Below, in pieces: positions 47,101-58,807 of a stretch of DNA of 64,000 nucleotides. Under the pieces are notes generated by a model. The model did not search any database and was not told where the DNA came from. It saw only the letters and a program-made list of their open reading frames with translations. The stretch is taken from NCBI GenBank assembly GCA_036852015.1, contig JAANDG010000316.1, positions 62,001 through 126,000 of the forward strand, in the 5' to 3' direction. A program made the translations under genes and the position numbers. Every line of letters begins with the position of its first letter. Within the stretch, counting starts at the first letter, position 1. The DNA is from Pelodera strongyloides (taxonomy: Eukaryota > Nematoda > Chromadorea > Rhabditida > Rhabditidae).

Positions 47101-50100
47101 ACTGGAGGAATCGGCCTTCGGCCGATTGTTACCCTATTTAAACATTCACACGTCTACAAAGTCATTTATGACTGGGGAAACGTAGACTATGAGTCTGGAT
47201 CTCCATTAGGCTACCATGCAAATTTGCTATTGAAGGTGCAAATTTGCCATTGAAGGTGCAAGTTTGCCATTGAAGGTGCTAAGCCTAAACGTATCATAAG
47301 CTAGCACATAGCCTAAGCCCGCTGACTAGCTCACCGGCGAACCACCACCGGAATTAGAATATTGCATAAATTTAGAGGGCTCATGGCTGAACCACCTCCG
47401 GAATTAGCATATAAGGTATGGGAAGCCCGGAGGTGGTACGGGAAATTTATTAGAAACGTATCACAAATAGAGAAAATTACGCGAACCACCTCCGGACTCA
47501 CCGGCGAGGTTTATGCCCTGAGCTAGCATAGCTCAACAGGTAGAGCGTTGGACTGTGAATCGATATATTGCATGCTGCTGCGGGTTCAATTCCCGCCAGC
47601 GGCAAAGATTTTATGTATATGAAATTTTCTTTATGAAAAGATTTCATTGTGGACATAAAAACAAACAAAATCCATGACAAGCTCTTCTCCTTTATATAAT
47701 AAGATATGAATATGTGAGACTATTGGTACTCAACTCTTACTTTTACCGGCTCTTTCCCCTACATAATTATGTGGCCTGTGGGCTCTGTATTTTGCATAAT
47801 TCATATTTTATCTTTGATAATAATGAGATAATCCATGTTTTTAACTTCAGTGAACTGAAACAAATGCGTGAATATTGGCGAGTGAGGAAAACGGGCGATC
47901 ATATTTACGGGGACCTTGGATACAAAATATGTGAGATTCTATTCTATTCACACCCTTTGGTTGTGTTTCAAATTGTGAGGGGAGCTGATTATACAGTATC
48001 TCTCTAGTCTTGGCCGTAACCTTTAGCTTTATTAATTATCCATTTTCAGTTGGTACTAAGTACGATTCCCGCGAGCTGTACGATATTTCACGGAGATCTG
48101 TTCCATTGATGCCCGATGTGCATAATGGAAACAATTATAGTGTTTTACAGGTGAGAAATTGACATATATATTGCTTTTTTTTATGTGTTTCTGGTATTTC
48201 TGGTGGTGAGTTACAGAGCTGTACTTTAATTAGACCACTAGAAGATAAAGAGCTCTAAAAAAGATGCGGAGGAAGCTTTATATTCGTTCATTTCGTAATT
48301 ACGTATTGGTGTAAAAAAATAATGGTAACAATTTTTTTCATATTCAGGTTACTGTACCGTGTGATTTAACAAGAAGAAGTACGCTTTCTGTTTCGGTTGT
48401 TAAAGGTAAATATTATCCTTTCCTTTCTATCTTTATTTCTATCTTTCTATCTTTATTCCTAACTAGAAGTGCTTAGCTTCCACCTATGTAATTATTCACC
48501 TTCAGATGATTTTGCAACCAGGAATTTGTTTGGGGAAGACGCGGATTCAGAGCTGGAATACATGAAAGTCGACAAAAAACAGGTTGGCCTTTCTGCGTCG
48601 TGCGTCGTAATCAGTTTAGTTTTAGAGTGTATTACACGTTCCACAACAGAGGAATGGATTATTCCCCCTGTTATTTCTTCCCTTTTGTGTATCGGCTGTT
48701 ATAATTGAATGCAATGTATTAATGTATGTCAGTTGTGATAGTTGGATGTAATGAGTTATGAGTGTGTCGTCATTAGACATTTTTTCAAGTTACGAAAAGT
48801 TCAGAAGGACATTGACTTACTATTTCAGGTTGAAAATGTGTACTGGAAGAATGCACTGAGGTGGGCTCAGGAAACTCTCATTTGCCGAGATACCTTTAAT
48901 CAGGTGGGTTGATTGGTTGTCGTACTTTATGTTCTAGAGTTCTAGCATTCTCAATTCTCTCCTTTCCAGTGCACTGAGCATGAGCACCGTTCCTATACGG
49001 TATGTTGTACAGTCAGTACAGTTAATTGTTAATGTGAAATGTGGTGATAGTATTTGAAAGTTTCTGGAGATGGTCAGACTCAGTCTATCGTGTTTGATTA
49101 CTGAAGTCTTAAAAATAGCGCATGCAGGGAAGATAAAAATGAAATGGCGCATTCTTTTCAGTAAATAGTGTATGTAATCCTACAGTTATTTGTCGATAAA
49201 TTAGACTCAACGAAGAATTTTATCCTTTTTCGTCGTTTCCGCTCCATACGAAGAACTGTCGTCAGACAGTCAGATCACGTTGGATTTGGTGAATAAATAG
49301 AAAGACTCTCTGTCTACTTCTTTCTTTCAGTTAGCCTCGGACGCCGTACAGTTGCGTAGCCGTCTTGCCACAGTAAGGGACGGCGTTCTCTTGGTTTCTC
49401 TATTCGACGATTGGTTATTGAAAATCCAGCTCAAATATCACCCATTTACGGTATGTTGTGCTTAAAGGAAACACTTGAAATCACTCACATTTAGTCATAG
49501 TCTTCGAACGTCTTTGTCGCACTATTGTATCGTATCCAACGTCCTTGGTATTCTGCCTCTGACAATGAATGTATATTTATTTGACCGCTTGCTTGTAATT
49601 TCGTTTCATTTAGCCAGGCGAGATTCCCGAGGAAGGCGATCCCTATTTGAATAGAACATTACGGCAAATGGTTGTGGCACAACAGTGTCAGAGGTACGGT
49701 ACTCCCTTTGATTTAATAATAGTGTTTATGTTCTTTTCAACTTCGAACGTCATTCTTTTCATGACTTTTTGGATTTGCGTCTGTTGGATTTTGATGTCTC
49801 ATGATTGATTGTCGCATTGAACATAAAATCTGTTCGCTGTTTCTGTTGATCATTTATCCATTTAACTCCAAGTCAGGTTACCTCAGGTCGAAATGTTCCG
49901 GTTTCCGATCAAAATCAAAATGTTGTCCCCATGACGCGTTGTGTGTGCTCCAGCAACTCTCAACATTTCCTTTAATCCTTATCCTTTGTCCGCTAGGGTT
50001 TAACTCATGATTTCAAATCTTGTCCGATTTAGGCATCTGAGACCGCAACTCTTCGTCGATTGCCCTCTTACAAGCTTACCCGATTTGCTGGACAGCAGAG

Positions 50101-52734
50101 GACTGCAGTCGTTCACACAGGCAGAGGTGCGTTGTGTGTGTTGCATGTGTTCGTATTGTGTTGAGAGATTGTTTGGTGATCTTGCAAGTTAATCGCTTTG
50201 CAAACTGCTAATGCTAAGTGTAGTTTTTTTTTCGGGTCAGCCGGTCAGCTAATGTGCGAGTATCTCTTATTCTTATAGATTGAAGATCGCGTGGAGAAAC
50301 CTCGTCTACTGCTCGAGAAACTTCTATCCGTCGCCTCGCACTTTGCACTCGTCAAAATGACAGTCAATGCACTAAAGGAACATATGACGGACACTTACGA
50401 TCCTCAGGTAACTTGGTCTTGGCTTAGGTAATGCTATTTAATCGATGGTGTCTGGGAAGTAAGTATATTCAAATTAAAGTAAAGTATAAATAAGGTAGGT
50501 GCACCGCATAATATCACTAAAAGTCCAGGTAAACGGTGCAGAGGTCTTGCAGGGCAAGTGCGTCCTGAAAAAAAATCATTCGAGTGGTTTTAGACATATC
50601 CGAATTTGCCCGTCCAGTTTCCTCTAATCACCTATAACTTATCACCGTCCCTCTCCATTTCAGATGATGTGGCGATGGCTGCGCTGCTCACCCACGAACT
50701 CTCAGATCACTGTACATATGACACATCGCAATTTTGACTTCGTTGTGGGAAAGTAAGCGTTGACTTTTTGTCGCTTACTTTGTTGTGGTTTAAATTTGGT
50801 AATTTGGTATTTGGTAAGCATGATGATTTTTGAGGTAGTCCAAAAAGAGTTGGTTTTCACCCTGTGTATGGCGTGCTGGCGTGCACTGCGCACTACATGT
50901 CTTTTTTGCTGGCGGATCAGAGCACAAAAAGAGTGCTGCATAGTGCATCAGCCGAAACAATGCCACTGAAAACGAAAACCCCTATCGTTCCACGCAGTCT
51001 TCTCATTCTCATTCTCGGTTTTGTTAGTTTGTTAAAACAATCATGCTTATTCTTCTCATTCAGGCAGACCTTCTACATCCGAGTCAACGAGGATGAAGTG
51101 GTGGTCTCCTCTAAGGAGGGCCATCTGATCCAGTGCCTCCGAGATCCGACTCTTCTCAAAAATGCATTCAAATTCATGGTGGGTGTTATCGTCGTATTGG
51201 TGTTTGGCCTTTTGCCTAATATTTTTATCATAGTGTATTGTATTTGTTGTTCTCTTTTGTGTCATCATACTGATTGTAAGCGTTTACTTCTCGGTTAGAA
51301 GTCGATTGGTTGTTTAATACTATTATTCGTATAGTGTTGTATTTGTTTGTCTTGCGTTGAATCACTATGCTGATTGCAATTGAAGTGCTTACTTCTCGGC
51401 TAGAAGTCAATTAGATTAGATTAGATCCGAAGCTCTGGAGTTGGAGTTGATTTCTTTCTTTCTTTTCTTTAGAACACGCATTTTCTGGTCAATTCGGTGG
51501 CCGTTCTCGGGAAAACTTGGTGGAGTTATCAGGTGGGGGAATATAATTGAATTAATGCGATCTATGAATTATTGTAAATTGATGCGAAAGTATGCATGCA
51601 ATTTTTAACGAGATGTGACTGCATTTCCGTAAATCCGTATAAGTAATGCATGCAAATTTCTGGCCCGTTGGCCTGTTCTGGCATATATCAGGCACAGTAT
51701 GGAACACAGTAATGAAAACGAGGGCTTTAGGCTTTAGGCTTTTGATTAAACGATTAAACTCAAACTATGTTAGTGCTATCGCGCCGCTTTGAGTTTATGC
51801 TTGTTATTGCTCTTAGCAACTGAGACTGTCTGCTTACTGTAACCTTGTCCACCTACTGTAGCCTTTCTGTCTTTTCCAGGTTCTGCATGCGAATATGAAC
51901 GCAATGGATGCAGAGGGCAACATCTCTCCCACTCTTTACATGTGCAATTCGATGAGCACTTGGTCCATACTGTTGCAATTCCGATCTGAGGGAGACCCCA
52001 CTATTTCAATAAGGAACATTGCAAAACAAGAGGTGAGATCTTTGTACATAATGCGCGATCATCTAGCTACCATTTATAAAGTATTTATATAAAACGTGAA
52101 TTACACTTGTTCACTTGTAAATTAGAAAGTCTGGTTTAGCACCTAGTTTAGGAGAGATAGTTATGCAGCGTTTGTAAGAATGGCTAGTTCATGTTTAAAG
52201 GGCATGTCAAGGGGGATTCTGCGCAGAAAGGCATCTCCTGGCGCAGACTAAGTAAATCTCGAAAGGCGCCCAATACAGTAACCCATAAAAATGGCGCCAG
52301 AATAAAATATTTGAGGTTTTGTCATAAACTGAACAAAACCCGCCGCAACGCACGCAGGAGTTTTTTGGAGGGGTTTGAAATTGTTTTTCTTCTTACACGA
52401 AAGTTTTTGTTTATTTTTATTTTCACTTCCCTTACCTTCAAAACGCAATCTTTTTTTTGAGCCCAACATGCAAAACCGGCTTGATATTCCCTTTAATAAA
52501 CTGTCTGAAAAAGTACTTGCTTTGTTCCCTATTCTTTATTTTGTGTATAACATATAGTGGTTCATTTGCCTAGTTATAAGTTATAAGGCATGCCAGGTTG
52601 TATAGTATAGTATATCACGTTTTGTTCAGAGACACGACTCGGATCCCCCTTTCATATTTCTCAAGTACCAGAATCTTCCTGGTTCTTCTATATGCAAGAA
52701 GATGGACAACATGTTCGCCATGTTCAGGGAATGA
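41200..52734 (+). CDS. mdt-17: Mediator complex subunit 17 (MED17 / MDT-17), complete
   Basis: Exons: 41200-41366, 45534-45636, 46012-46127, 46266-46330, 46488-46591, 46806-46903, 47851-47930, 48050-48150, 48348-48405, 48506-48582, 48829-48903, 49331-49450, 49614-49693, 50033-50126, 50279-50407, 50664-50752, 51064-51178, 51473-51532, 51880-52032, 52630-52734. They sum to 1989 nt (662 codons plus TGA) with every phase matching; human MED17 is 651. A Gly/Ser-rich start leads to KIQEIGYDGVEKYIRP, matching the human VHEVGLDGTETYLPP segment. GPWHSVAKNL parallels WPWDSVRNNL, and LTIVDPSLHEQ parallels FMTLDPVSQD. ALAEAYNIL and LKQMREYWRVRKTGDHIYGDLGY match the conserved core ([20 protein letters not shown]). 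MED17 is a head-module scaffold needed for RNA polymerase II transcription. The 4.2-kb first intron holds several mobile elements. The exon-5 acceptor (TGTTTGAG at 46480-46487) is the weakest junction. Confidence 0.94.
41611..41648. repeat. GT microsatellite and C tract
   Basis: (GT)10 followed by a C run in mdt-17 intron 1. Confidence 0.9.
41677..41971. mobile_element. ATGGGG-ended MITE, copy 1
   Basis: A 295-bp palindrome: ATGGGGTTTCCATGTATGCG on the left, CGCATACATGGAAACCCCAT on the right. The arms continue through CACCTGCGAAAATGTCAAAC. The centre has TAGTATGGATCTATTTCAAA repeats. Flanks TTA/AA suggest a short A/T target duplication. It lies in mdt-17 intron 1. Confidence 0.85.
43297..43766. 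mobile_element. TTAA MITE, GGGATGGGTTCACTAC family, copy 2
   Basis: Same palindrome as 10464-10943, 470 bp, ending CCATCCCTTTAA and sharing that TTAA with the next element. It lies in mdt-17 intron 1. Confidence 0.9.
43763..44182. mobile_element. TTAA MITE, GGAGGAGGCTCACGAG family, copy 2
   Basis: Left TTAAAGGAGGAGGCTCACGA, right CTCGTGCGCCTCCTACTTCAA (TTAA mutated). The inner arms contain GCAAAAGCTTTTAATTGGAA. The arms meet at a sequence reading CCACTATGGAAATCAACTAT in both orientations. It lies in mdt-17 intron 1. Confidence 0.82.
44661..45169. repeat. Long inverted repeat, arms about 173 bp
   Basis: ATATTTATCGTGGAAAAGAG through AATCAGTCCTTTTTATTACC is repeated inverted at 44998-45169 with few mismatches; the spacer is about 165 bp. 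It lies in mdt-17 intron 1 and would form a stable RNA hairpin in the pre-mRNA. Confidence 0.9.
47066..47704 (-). mobile_element. Non-autonomous Helitron with tRNA-like segment, 639 bp
   Basis: The minus-strand 5' end TCTTATTATATAAAGGAG follows A; the 3' end CTGG precedes T. Both terminal hairpins are intact. The tRNA-like segment at 47522-47604 has T-arm GCGGGTTCAATTCCCGC. It is longer than other copies because of extra sequence at 47220-47510, including three ATTGAAGGTGCAA(A/G)TTTGC units and repeats of AACCACCTCCGGA. It lies in mdt-17 intron 6. Confidence 0.85.
52195..52496. mobile_element. TTAA element, GTCAAGCCGGTTTTTCATG family, copy 2
   Basis: Left TTAAAGGGCATGTCAAGGGG, right GGCTTGATATTCCCTTTAA. 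The interior contains GGAGGGGTTTGAAATTGTTT as at 36751-37065 (inverted). It lies in the last mdt-17 intron. Confidence 0.8.
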
Positions 52735-53560
52735 GTGCAGAGGAAGGAAGGTTATTCGCTAAGTGTTTGATTTTACTTGCTATGTCTTTCTACTAAGTTG
52801 AAGTAAGCAAGCGCTATTTATTTATTCACCGTTCTAGTTCTAAGTCAATTAACATTTTACTTTTATTTGTAATATACCCGTTTAAAAGTGCATATCAAAG
52901 CGACTAATTGGCTAATGAATGCTTGAGGATCGTGAGGGTTTAAGATAATTCTTATTTTTAGTTACAATTACGGCCAATTTACCAAATTCATTTTCAGTTA
53001 CATTGTTGGAAAGGAACATTTTATGGATATTGATCTGTTGAAACACATCGATATTTTCAATAGTGTCTCCTAAAAACACAGCTGATGTGGCCTATTATCC
53101 CTTTTTTGCACATCAAATTTTGGTTGTTAATATGAAAATAATATTTTTGGGTGTAAATATGTATCTCTATTGTTGTGCTCGAGTGTTGATTGTTGGCTAT
53201 TTTCGTTTCTAGACTTTACTTTGTTCTTTCCGATATTGCGTACTTTCACGATTTTTCACGTTTGGTAAATTGCATCTTTAATATACTGTGAGACTTTTTT
53301 TGCTGACATTGTGGTGAACTGTCTATTCAGTATGCATTATCTTACTGGAATTCATTGAGTATTGGCCTGATTTTATCTAATTTTATTTTAAAAAAAAACA
53401 GTAAACTGTTGTCGTTCGATTTTGACTGTAAATATCATGCCACAAATTTTTGAAATGAACTTGCATTATTTATGGATATTGTAGGAATAGGAAGCTGTTG
53501 TCGTTGTCGTTCGATTTTGACTGTAATTATCATGCCTTCTGGAGATACCTTAACTGCCTT

Positions 53561-53568
53561 ATTTTTAG
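53561..53568 (+). promoter_or_regulatory. Candidate spliced-leader acceptor of the TMEM186 homologue
   Basis: ATTTTTAG lies immediately before the start codon at 53569. In nematodes such an acceptor with no upstream donor usually marks trans-splicing. This also supports the chosen start. Confidence 0.45.
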
Positions 53569-56500
53569 ATGGTTGTGTGGCCAGCTGCAATTCTTCTCGG
53601 GAACGCTGTGCGGAATGTGTTCAATAGAAGAGCGCACGAGTATCCACATAAGGTTGGGTTCATAACTTATGACATGTTCACTAATTTATGTTTCTGGTGG
53701 TGAGGTGAGAGGTGAGGCTAGCTTGACTATATCTAACCACACAATAAGTTATTTCCAGATCCAGATTGCTCGCACTTCTGCATTGTCTTCGAGGCAATAC
53801 AGTGTCAGTCGATGTCAACTCCGACAGTCCTCTTCTACAGTTAAAAGGAAAGAAAATCCATTCGGTAGGAGCGAGGTGGGTTTCGCATACCGTTGCATAT
53901 TTTTTTTATAGAGTATTATATTTGAGATATAAAAGCTGCGTATAATATGAAACTAACAGTTATTTTTATTTTGTGTCCAATCCAAATGTGCGTAGTCTAG
54001 TTCTCTGTTGTTTTTCGGCAATTGTGGTTAGCTTTCAGAAGACGAAGTTAACCTACCTTCAGTCTTCCTTTTATAAATTAACCTATCCATTTTTTAGTTG
54101 TTAAGTCGTGCTGGTGGATGCAGCATACGAGCGAGCTCTTCAACTTCTACATCGAGAACCGAAGAAACACCTTCAAGTGAAGAGTTGGCAGCCATTTTAT
54201 CGGATGAGAAATGGTGGGCTTTATGGCTTATTGATTACCAGCCGTTCGAAGAGCCCTACGGGCTCTTCTCCGACTGGAGGAATCGGCCTTCGGCCGATTG
54301 TTGCCCTATTTTAAAAAAAGAAATTTATACAAAGGTAGAAGACACTACAAAGTTATTTATGATTGGGGAAACGTATAATATGAGTCTGGACTTCCATTCT
54401 ACTAATGGTAATGGAAGGTGCTCTATTTAGAGCAGAGGGTTTCCCGTATCATAAGCTAGCATAGCTCAACAGGTAGAGCGTTGGACTGTTAATTAGTGTT
54501 AATCGAGAGGTTGTGTGCTGCTGTGGGTTCGAATCTCGCCAGCGGCAAAAAATTTTGTATCTTCTCTTTCGATTGTGACATTTTTCTTTATGAAAGGTTT
54601 GCGTTGCGGATTCGGTGACAAACATCTAAGCTCTTCTCCTTTATATAATAAGATTTACGTGCTCCGGATGTTCGGAACGTGCTAACGGAGTTCGAGCATT
54701 TAAGTTCCATTTCCTTGTGTAGAAGTAGACTAATAGGCCCTTCACTCTCTTCAGGTACCCCGTCTATCGGTTTGAGGGCGTCCGTTACGCTGCTCTGCTT
54801 GCCCGTGCAAAACTCGCGCAAACAGTGTTTAGTGTGGCCTATCTACCGTACTCAGCCTATAATTTCAGGTAATTAAAGCGAAATGCTAGCCCCTTTGGAA
54901 AATTTGCATATGATAAGCAAGTCCTATGTATCCTATGCTAATTTTGTACGATCGTCCACGGCAATCGTACAAAATTAGCATAGAATACATAGGATTTGCT
55001 TATCATATGCAAATTTTCCAAAGGGGCTAGCATTTCGCTTTAAGGAACTTTATTATTCTTAGTAATTATCATTAGCTTTTTGTCTTCCAATGCCCGCCTT
55101 TGTCTAGATATATTATAGTTAACTGCAAAATATCCATTCATTTAGCCAAGGTGCTGTTGACAGCACGTGGTTCTACAGCACCGCAACTCTGGCCTTTGCA
55201 GCTCCGCTGTTGCTCATCCTTTTTAGTAGGTGAGCAGATTTTATGAAATGACACTTTACTAAGTACTTTAATGTGCATATAGTTGACTTGAATATGTTAA
55301 ACTTCTTATAATGTATCTAGTATTTATTATAATATAACTATGTTTTAATTGAAACGTAATAAAAGTGTAATCATTCACTGACTACTGTAACCGTACTGTA
55401 CTGTATCATTTTTATTGTCATTTGAAAAACGAAAACGTCTTTTCAGGTACTTGAACCGTCTGGTTGGTGTGATAGCAATGAATGAATCAAATGACTTTAT
55501 ACGTATTGGATACCTGTCATTTTGGGGGGCACGCAGAAATAAGGTCAGTTTTCATGAACAGATGTCTGAACTTTGTATCTGCAGAGAGTTTTCGAATGGT
55601 TCACAGCCGCCCACAGCGCTTGAGTGTGTAAAGTACTGTAGGTATGTGCCGTGCCTTTAGGGCTATAAAGGCTCGACAGGTGCTTACTGTAGTTCATTAA
55701 CTGCGGAGGTCAGATCTGCTATAGAGACCATAAAACTTGCTGGATCGTTGGATGTGTAACTCCTGCTCCTATTTCAGTTCCTGGCCGTGGAAGATGTTCT
55801 CCCACTTTCTGAAATTGGAGCCACTACCAGAGACCAAGTAGTCAAACTGACTTGGTACTCGGAGTAAGTTTTTTTTCAGTTTGATTTCGTTAACATCAGC
55901 TTTGCCTATGTTTGAGTATAAACATTACATTACTGCTCTGAAAGTGATAACCTCGTATTTCCATTCGTAGCAAGCTAATGTCTTTCCAAGCTAACATCTA
56001 ACATTTAGCAGAGTCAGCGTATTTTAGCAAAAAAACGTGAAAATCTAATCTTGTAACATTTCTTACCACGATTCCTCCAGTCGGAACGGCTGGTAACTTA
56101 CCAGCCGTTCCGACTGGAGGAATCGGCCTTCGGCCCATTGTTACCCTATTTAAAACATACTCACGTCTACAAAGTCATTTATGATTGGGGAAACGTAGAA
56201 TATGAGTCTAGATAGCCATTCGACTAACGGTTATGGTACCATGCAAATTTGCCTTTGAAGGGCTCTGTGTAGAGCAGATTGTTACTCTTGTGATAAGCTA
56301 GCATAGCTCAACCGGTAGAGCGTTGGACTGTGAATCGAGAGGTTGTGTGCTGCTGTGGGTTCGAATATCGCCAGCGACAAAGATTATGTATGCTCTTTCG
56401 ATCGAAGAATTTTATTTATGAAGGGATTTCGTTGTGCACATAAAAACAAACCCTTGACAAACTCTTCTCCTTTATAGAATAAGATTTGCAGATTTGGACA

Positions 56501-56609
56501 GTACTTTTTCCTGCCGACGAAAAACATGGAAATTGTCGACAGAAACCGGGCCGAAATTCTCTTCGGCGATTTGGGATCTTTCCAGGAAATAAAGAAGAAA
56601 GATTCTTAG
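53569..56609 (+). CDS. Transmembrane protein 186 homologue (mitochondrial), complete
   Basis: Exons: 53569-53652, 53759-53875, 54098-54213, 54755-54868, 55146-55229, 55447-55543, 55778-55863, 56492-56609; 816 nt, 271 codons plus TAG, all phases compatible. The first 60 residues are rich in Arg and Ser and poor in acidic residues, with RQYSVS resembling a mitochondrial processing site. The core VYRFEGVRYAALLARAKLAQT followed by a hydrophobic segment, a second hydrophobic segment (ATLAFAAPLLLILFSR), and NDFIRIGYLSFWGARRNK is the TMEM186 signature as I know it; the end is FGQYFFLPTKNMEIVDR. TMEM186 is an inner-membrane protein of the MCIA complex that assembles respiratory complex I; that role here is inferred from homology. 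The ATG follows TTTTTAG directly, suggesting trans-splicing. The gene lies 835 bp downstream of mdt-17 on the same strand. Introns 3, 4 and 7 each contain a mobile element within 24 nt of a splice site. The human protein is shorter (about 213 residues). Confidence 0.86.
54238..54653 (-). mobile_element. Non-autonomous Helitron with tRNA-like segment, 416 bp
   Basis: Intact both ends (TC...CTGG, A/T flanks) and both hairpins. The tRNA-like segment is at 54455-54547 and has a TTAATTAGTG insertion in the anticodon region. It lies in TMEM186 intron 3, beginning 24 nt after the donor. Confidence 0.87.
54873..55043. mobile_element. TTAA MITE, GCGAAATGCTAGCC family, copy 2
   Basis: 171-bp near-perfect palindrome almost identical to 18483-18652. 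The TTAA begins at base +5 of TMEM186 intron 4 (donor GTAA/TTAA). Confidence 0.92.
56101..56484 (-). mobile_element. Non-autonomous Helitron, 384 bp, outer hairpin rearranged
   Basis: TC...CTGG ends with A/T flanks; the tRNA-like segment is at 56296-56379. The AGAGCCC hairpin of other copies is absent. Instead the terminus CCAGCCGTTCCGACTGGAGG is mirrored by CCTCCAGTCGGAACGGCTGG just outside (56077-56096). The other end lies 7 nt before the last TMEM186 acceptor. Confidence 0.85.
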
Positions 56610-56715
56610 TAAATAATAATAAATGAATTTTTGAATTTGTATGTGGATACCCAATTCATGTGTAGGCGTGCCAGCTAAATCATTGTGGAACGGGGGAGGA
56701 TTTTAGTGACTGTTT

Positions 56716-57576
56716 TCAGTTTTCTAGTGGTCTAAACCATTTGGCGACCACTTGCGACGGGTTTTCTGTAGCTGTAATCGCAGCGTCTCCTTCGTTTTTC
56801 TGCGTAACAGGAAGTAATCGAGTGAGCACAAACCACTGCATGCTTTGTGCCCGCTCTTTCAAGCTAAAATTTGCATTCTCGTCTCTCACAATCAGACAAA
56901 CGTAAGCTAAAAAATTTACACACACATTATTGATAAGTGAATCATTAGTTCAGTTTCATACCACCGATTTAAGGCAAACAAAGAACATTGTAGATACAGC
57001 GGGGTTTGAGTAGACGATTCCTATCTTTTGCGCCGGAAAGAAGATTTCTAAAGGATTAAAGCATTGGAGCTTGCATGCGTTGAGGGAAAAATGTGAGATA
57101 AGAAAATTGAATTTGGAAAGTATGGGAGGAGAAACCTAAAGTGTGCAAGTTTTCTTTACACACCTGCCTCATGATGGGAGCGGTAATAGAGGATTTATAA
57201 GCACTTTCTTCCGCATGGAAATTCAGTACCAGAGTGCGTAAGCATAGTTTATGGTACATTAATTAGTCACATTTGGAAGGAAGGCAGTATGTGACGTCAC
57301 TGTATGTGGGTAGACGCGTGGTTTGTAAGCTCGGTGCGTCACGTCCGATCCAGGCAATATTGGTTGCAGATGCCCATCCTAGATGTTTCAGCGTGCTGGC
57401 CTCACCCTCACAGTCAATAGGAGCTGGCAAAATTTGCGGAGTACGGTGCATTTCTACATTGAAGATAGCACGAAATGTGAGCAACGTGTTAGAGCTTAGA
57501 GCTAGAACATAGCAATACATTGCGGTTTTGCTCATTGTGTTCCCTATGCATTCGTATCCATTATCCCAAAAGATAA
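56716..57576 (-). CDS. Unidentified gene, two probable exons (3' end)
   Basis: Two minus-strand blocks fit an exon model. Block 57271-57576 follows a TTTACAG acceptor and ends at a GTGACT donor. Block 56716-56906 follows TTTTTTAG and ends in TGA. They join in frame (split codon T|CT) to give about 164 residues. The first block has five cysteines and hydrophobic stretches (YCYVLALSSNTLLTF). The second starts YVCLIVRDENANFSLKERAQ, contains QSMQWFVLTRLLP, and ends AKWFRPLEN. The stop lies about 106 bp from the TMEM186 stop on the other strand, the spacing expected of convergent genes. I recognise no family. The segment before and after GWAS...SLQTTRLP loosely resembles a beta-propeller or trypsin strand pattern, but no catalytic motif is visible. 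The 5' exon was not found; it could be a pseudogene. Confidence 0.35.
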
Positions 57577-57759
57577 CTGTAAATTATGGTCTCCCCGTGT
57601 TGTCACCCCTCCCGACAAGTGAATGCGTGTAATCTCTTATCTACTCCTCCGACCAGTCGTAATTCTCATTTAGTGCCCGTTCAAAGCAATTTATTGTTCC
57701 TTTTTGTTACACTTTGGCCTTCCGCTTAATGTGCAACGGTAGGTAAAGAGGGAATTCCG

Positions 57760-57928
57760 TTAAAGCGAAATATGGGTCGGTTTTTGAAACGCATCGTGGA
57801 CATTTGAATTCTTACGCATTTATGCTAATTTGCTCGAATTTAGCCCTAATTTATGTTCATTTGCATATGCTGCATACAAATGCTGATGTATTCGATGCGT
57901 TCAAAAACCGGCCGGTATTTCGCTTTAA
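57760..57928. mobile_element. TTAA MITE, GCGAAATACCGGCCGG family, copy 3
   Basis: Left TTAAAGCGAAATATGGGTCG, right CCGGCCGGTATTTCGCTTTAA; inverted arms include GAAACGCATCG. Intergenic. Confidence 0.85.
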
Positions 57929-57929
57929 A

Positions 57930-58806
57930 GAGTGGTAATATTTTTATTTAGGTTATATCCTTTTGGGGCGTGCGAGGTGTTCCTAAATAGTTGCCTCGTG
58001 TGTTGCCTTGTTGCAAAAATATTAGAAATGTTGTAAAGCATCACATAACAGATTTCCAATGTAACATGTATTTTGCTTTGCTTTTAACTGAAGAGTTTAT
58101 ATAGATTTACGGTGTACTTTTGGAAATTGGAACTAGTAACTGCCCACTCGCGGCTCGCTACTACTGTAATGCTACAGTGTTTCTGGGAAAACTCGTGGAG
58201 ATCCAGTAACGATCGTTTTGCTGCCTCATCTGAAAACTATTCATAGTGCTAAATTAGTGTCTTTGATTTGCGAGACTTTTTTCAAAGCCGTTGTTACCAA
58301 ACAGTCATTTCCTTTCTTATGAAACCTTTATCCATTGTATTTATCCTTTGGATAGTTTCGTTCAATAAGCGCTTAGAATCTTAGTAGTTCACCAAATGAC
58401 AAAAAAATGTTCCCCTTTTCAAGGCATAATGTCCCCATGCCGTTTATAAGCACCAAACACCTACTTACTGATTATCCGGTTTCTGTAAGAATCTTTCTTA
58501 TTATATAAAAGACTAACTGTAGCCTAAATTTACATACCGATGTGCGTTACGGATTACCGATGTGCATACCGATGTGTGTTAGAATGCAAATTTTCGTGTT
58601 CGGGTATAAAAAGAGTGTCGCAGCTCAATATCGAGGTATGCACATGCAATTGTTTCCTATTATGTGAATTTCTTATGATACGTTTGAAACTTTGTACATA
58701 AGTATGCCCCCCTGCTAAACCAATCATATTTCCATGTGAATGTGAGCCGCCTCAGGCGGCGTGAGCCGACTGGTAAATAAGAACAGGAGCCCCAAGTCAT
58801 CACTTC
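57930..58806. other. Intergenic, no gene recognised
   Basis: A/T-rich DNA that could hold the 5' exons of the minus-strand gene at 56716-57576, but I see no convincing exon. Confidence 0.3.
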
Positions 58807-58807
58807 T

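Noticed and set aside
52735..53568. Operon of mdt-17 and the TMEM186 homologue
   Set aside because: The 835-bp gap is longer than the roughly 100 bp usual in nematode operons; same strand and a trans-splice-like acceptor are not sufficient.
57271..57576. Trypsin-like protease fragment
   Set aside because: The spacing of Gly-Trp, Pro-x-Leu-Gln and Cys is suggestive only; no His, Asp or Ser catalytic motif is visible.
58485..58515. Another Helitron end (TTCTTATTATATAAAAGAC)
   Set aside because: It resembles the family start, but the following bases diverge at once and no matching hairpin/CTGG end was found.
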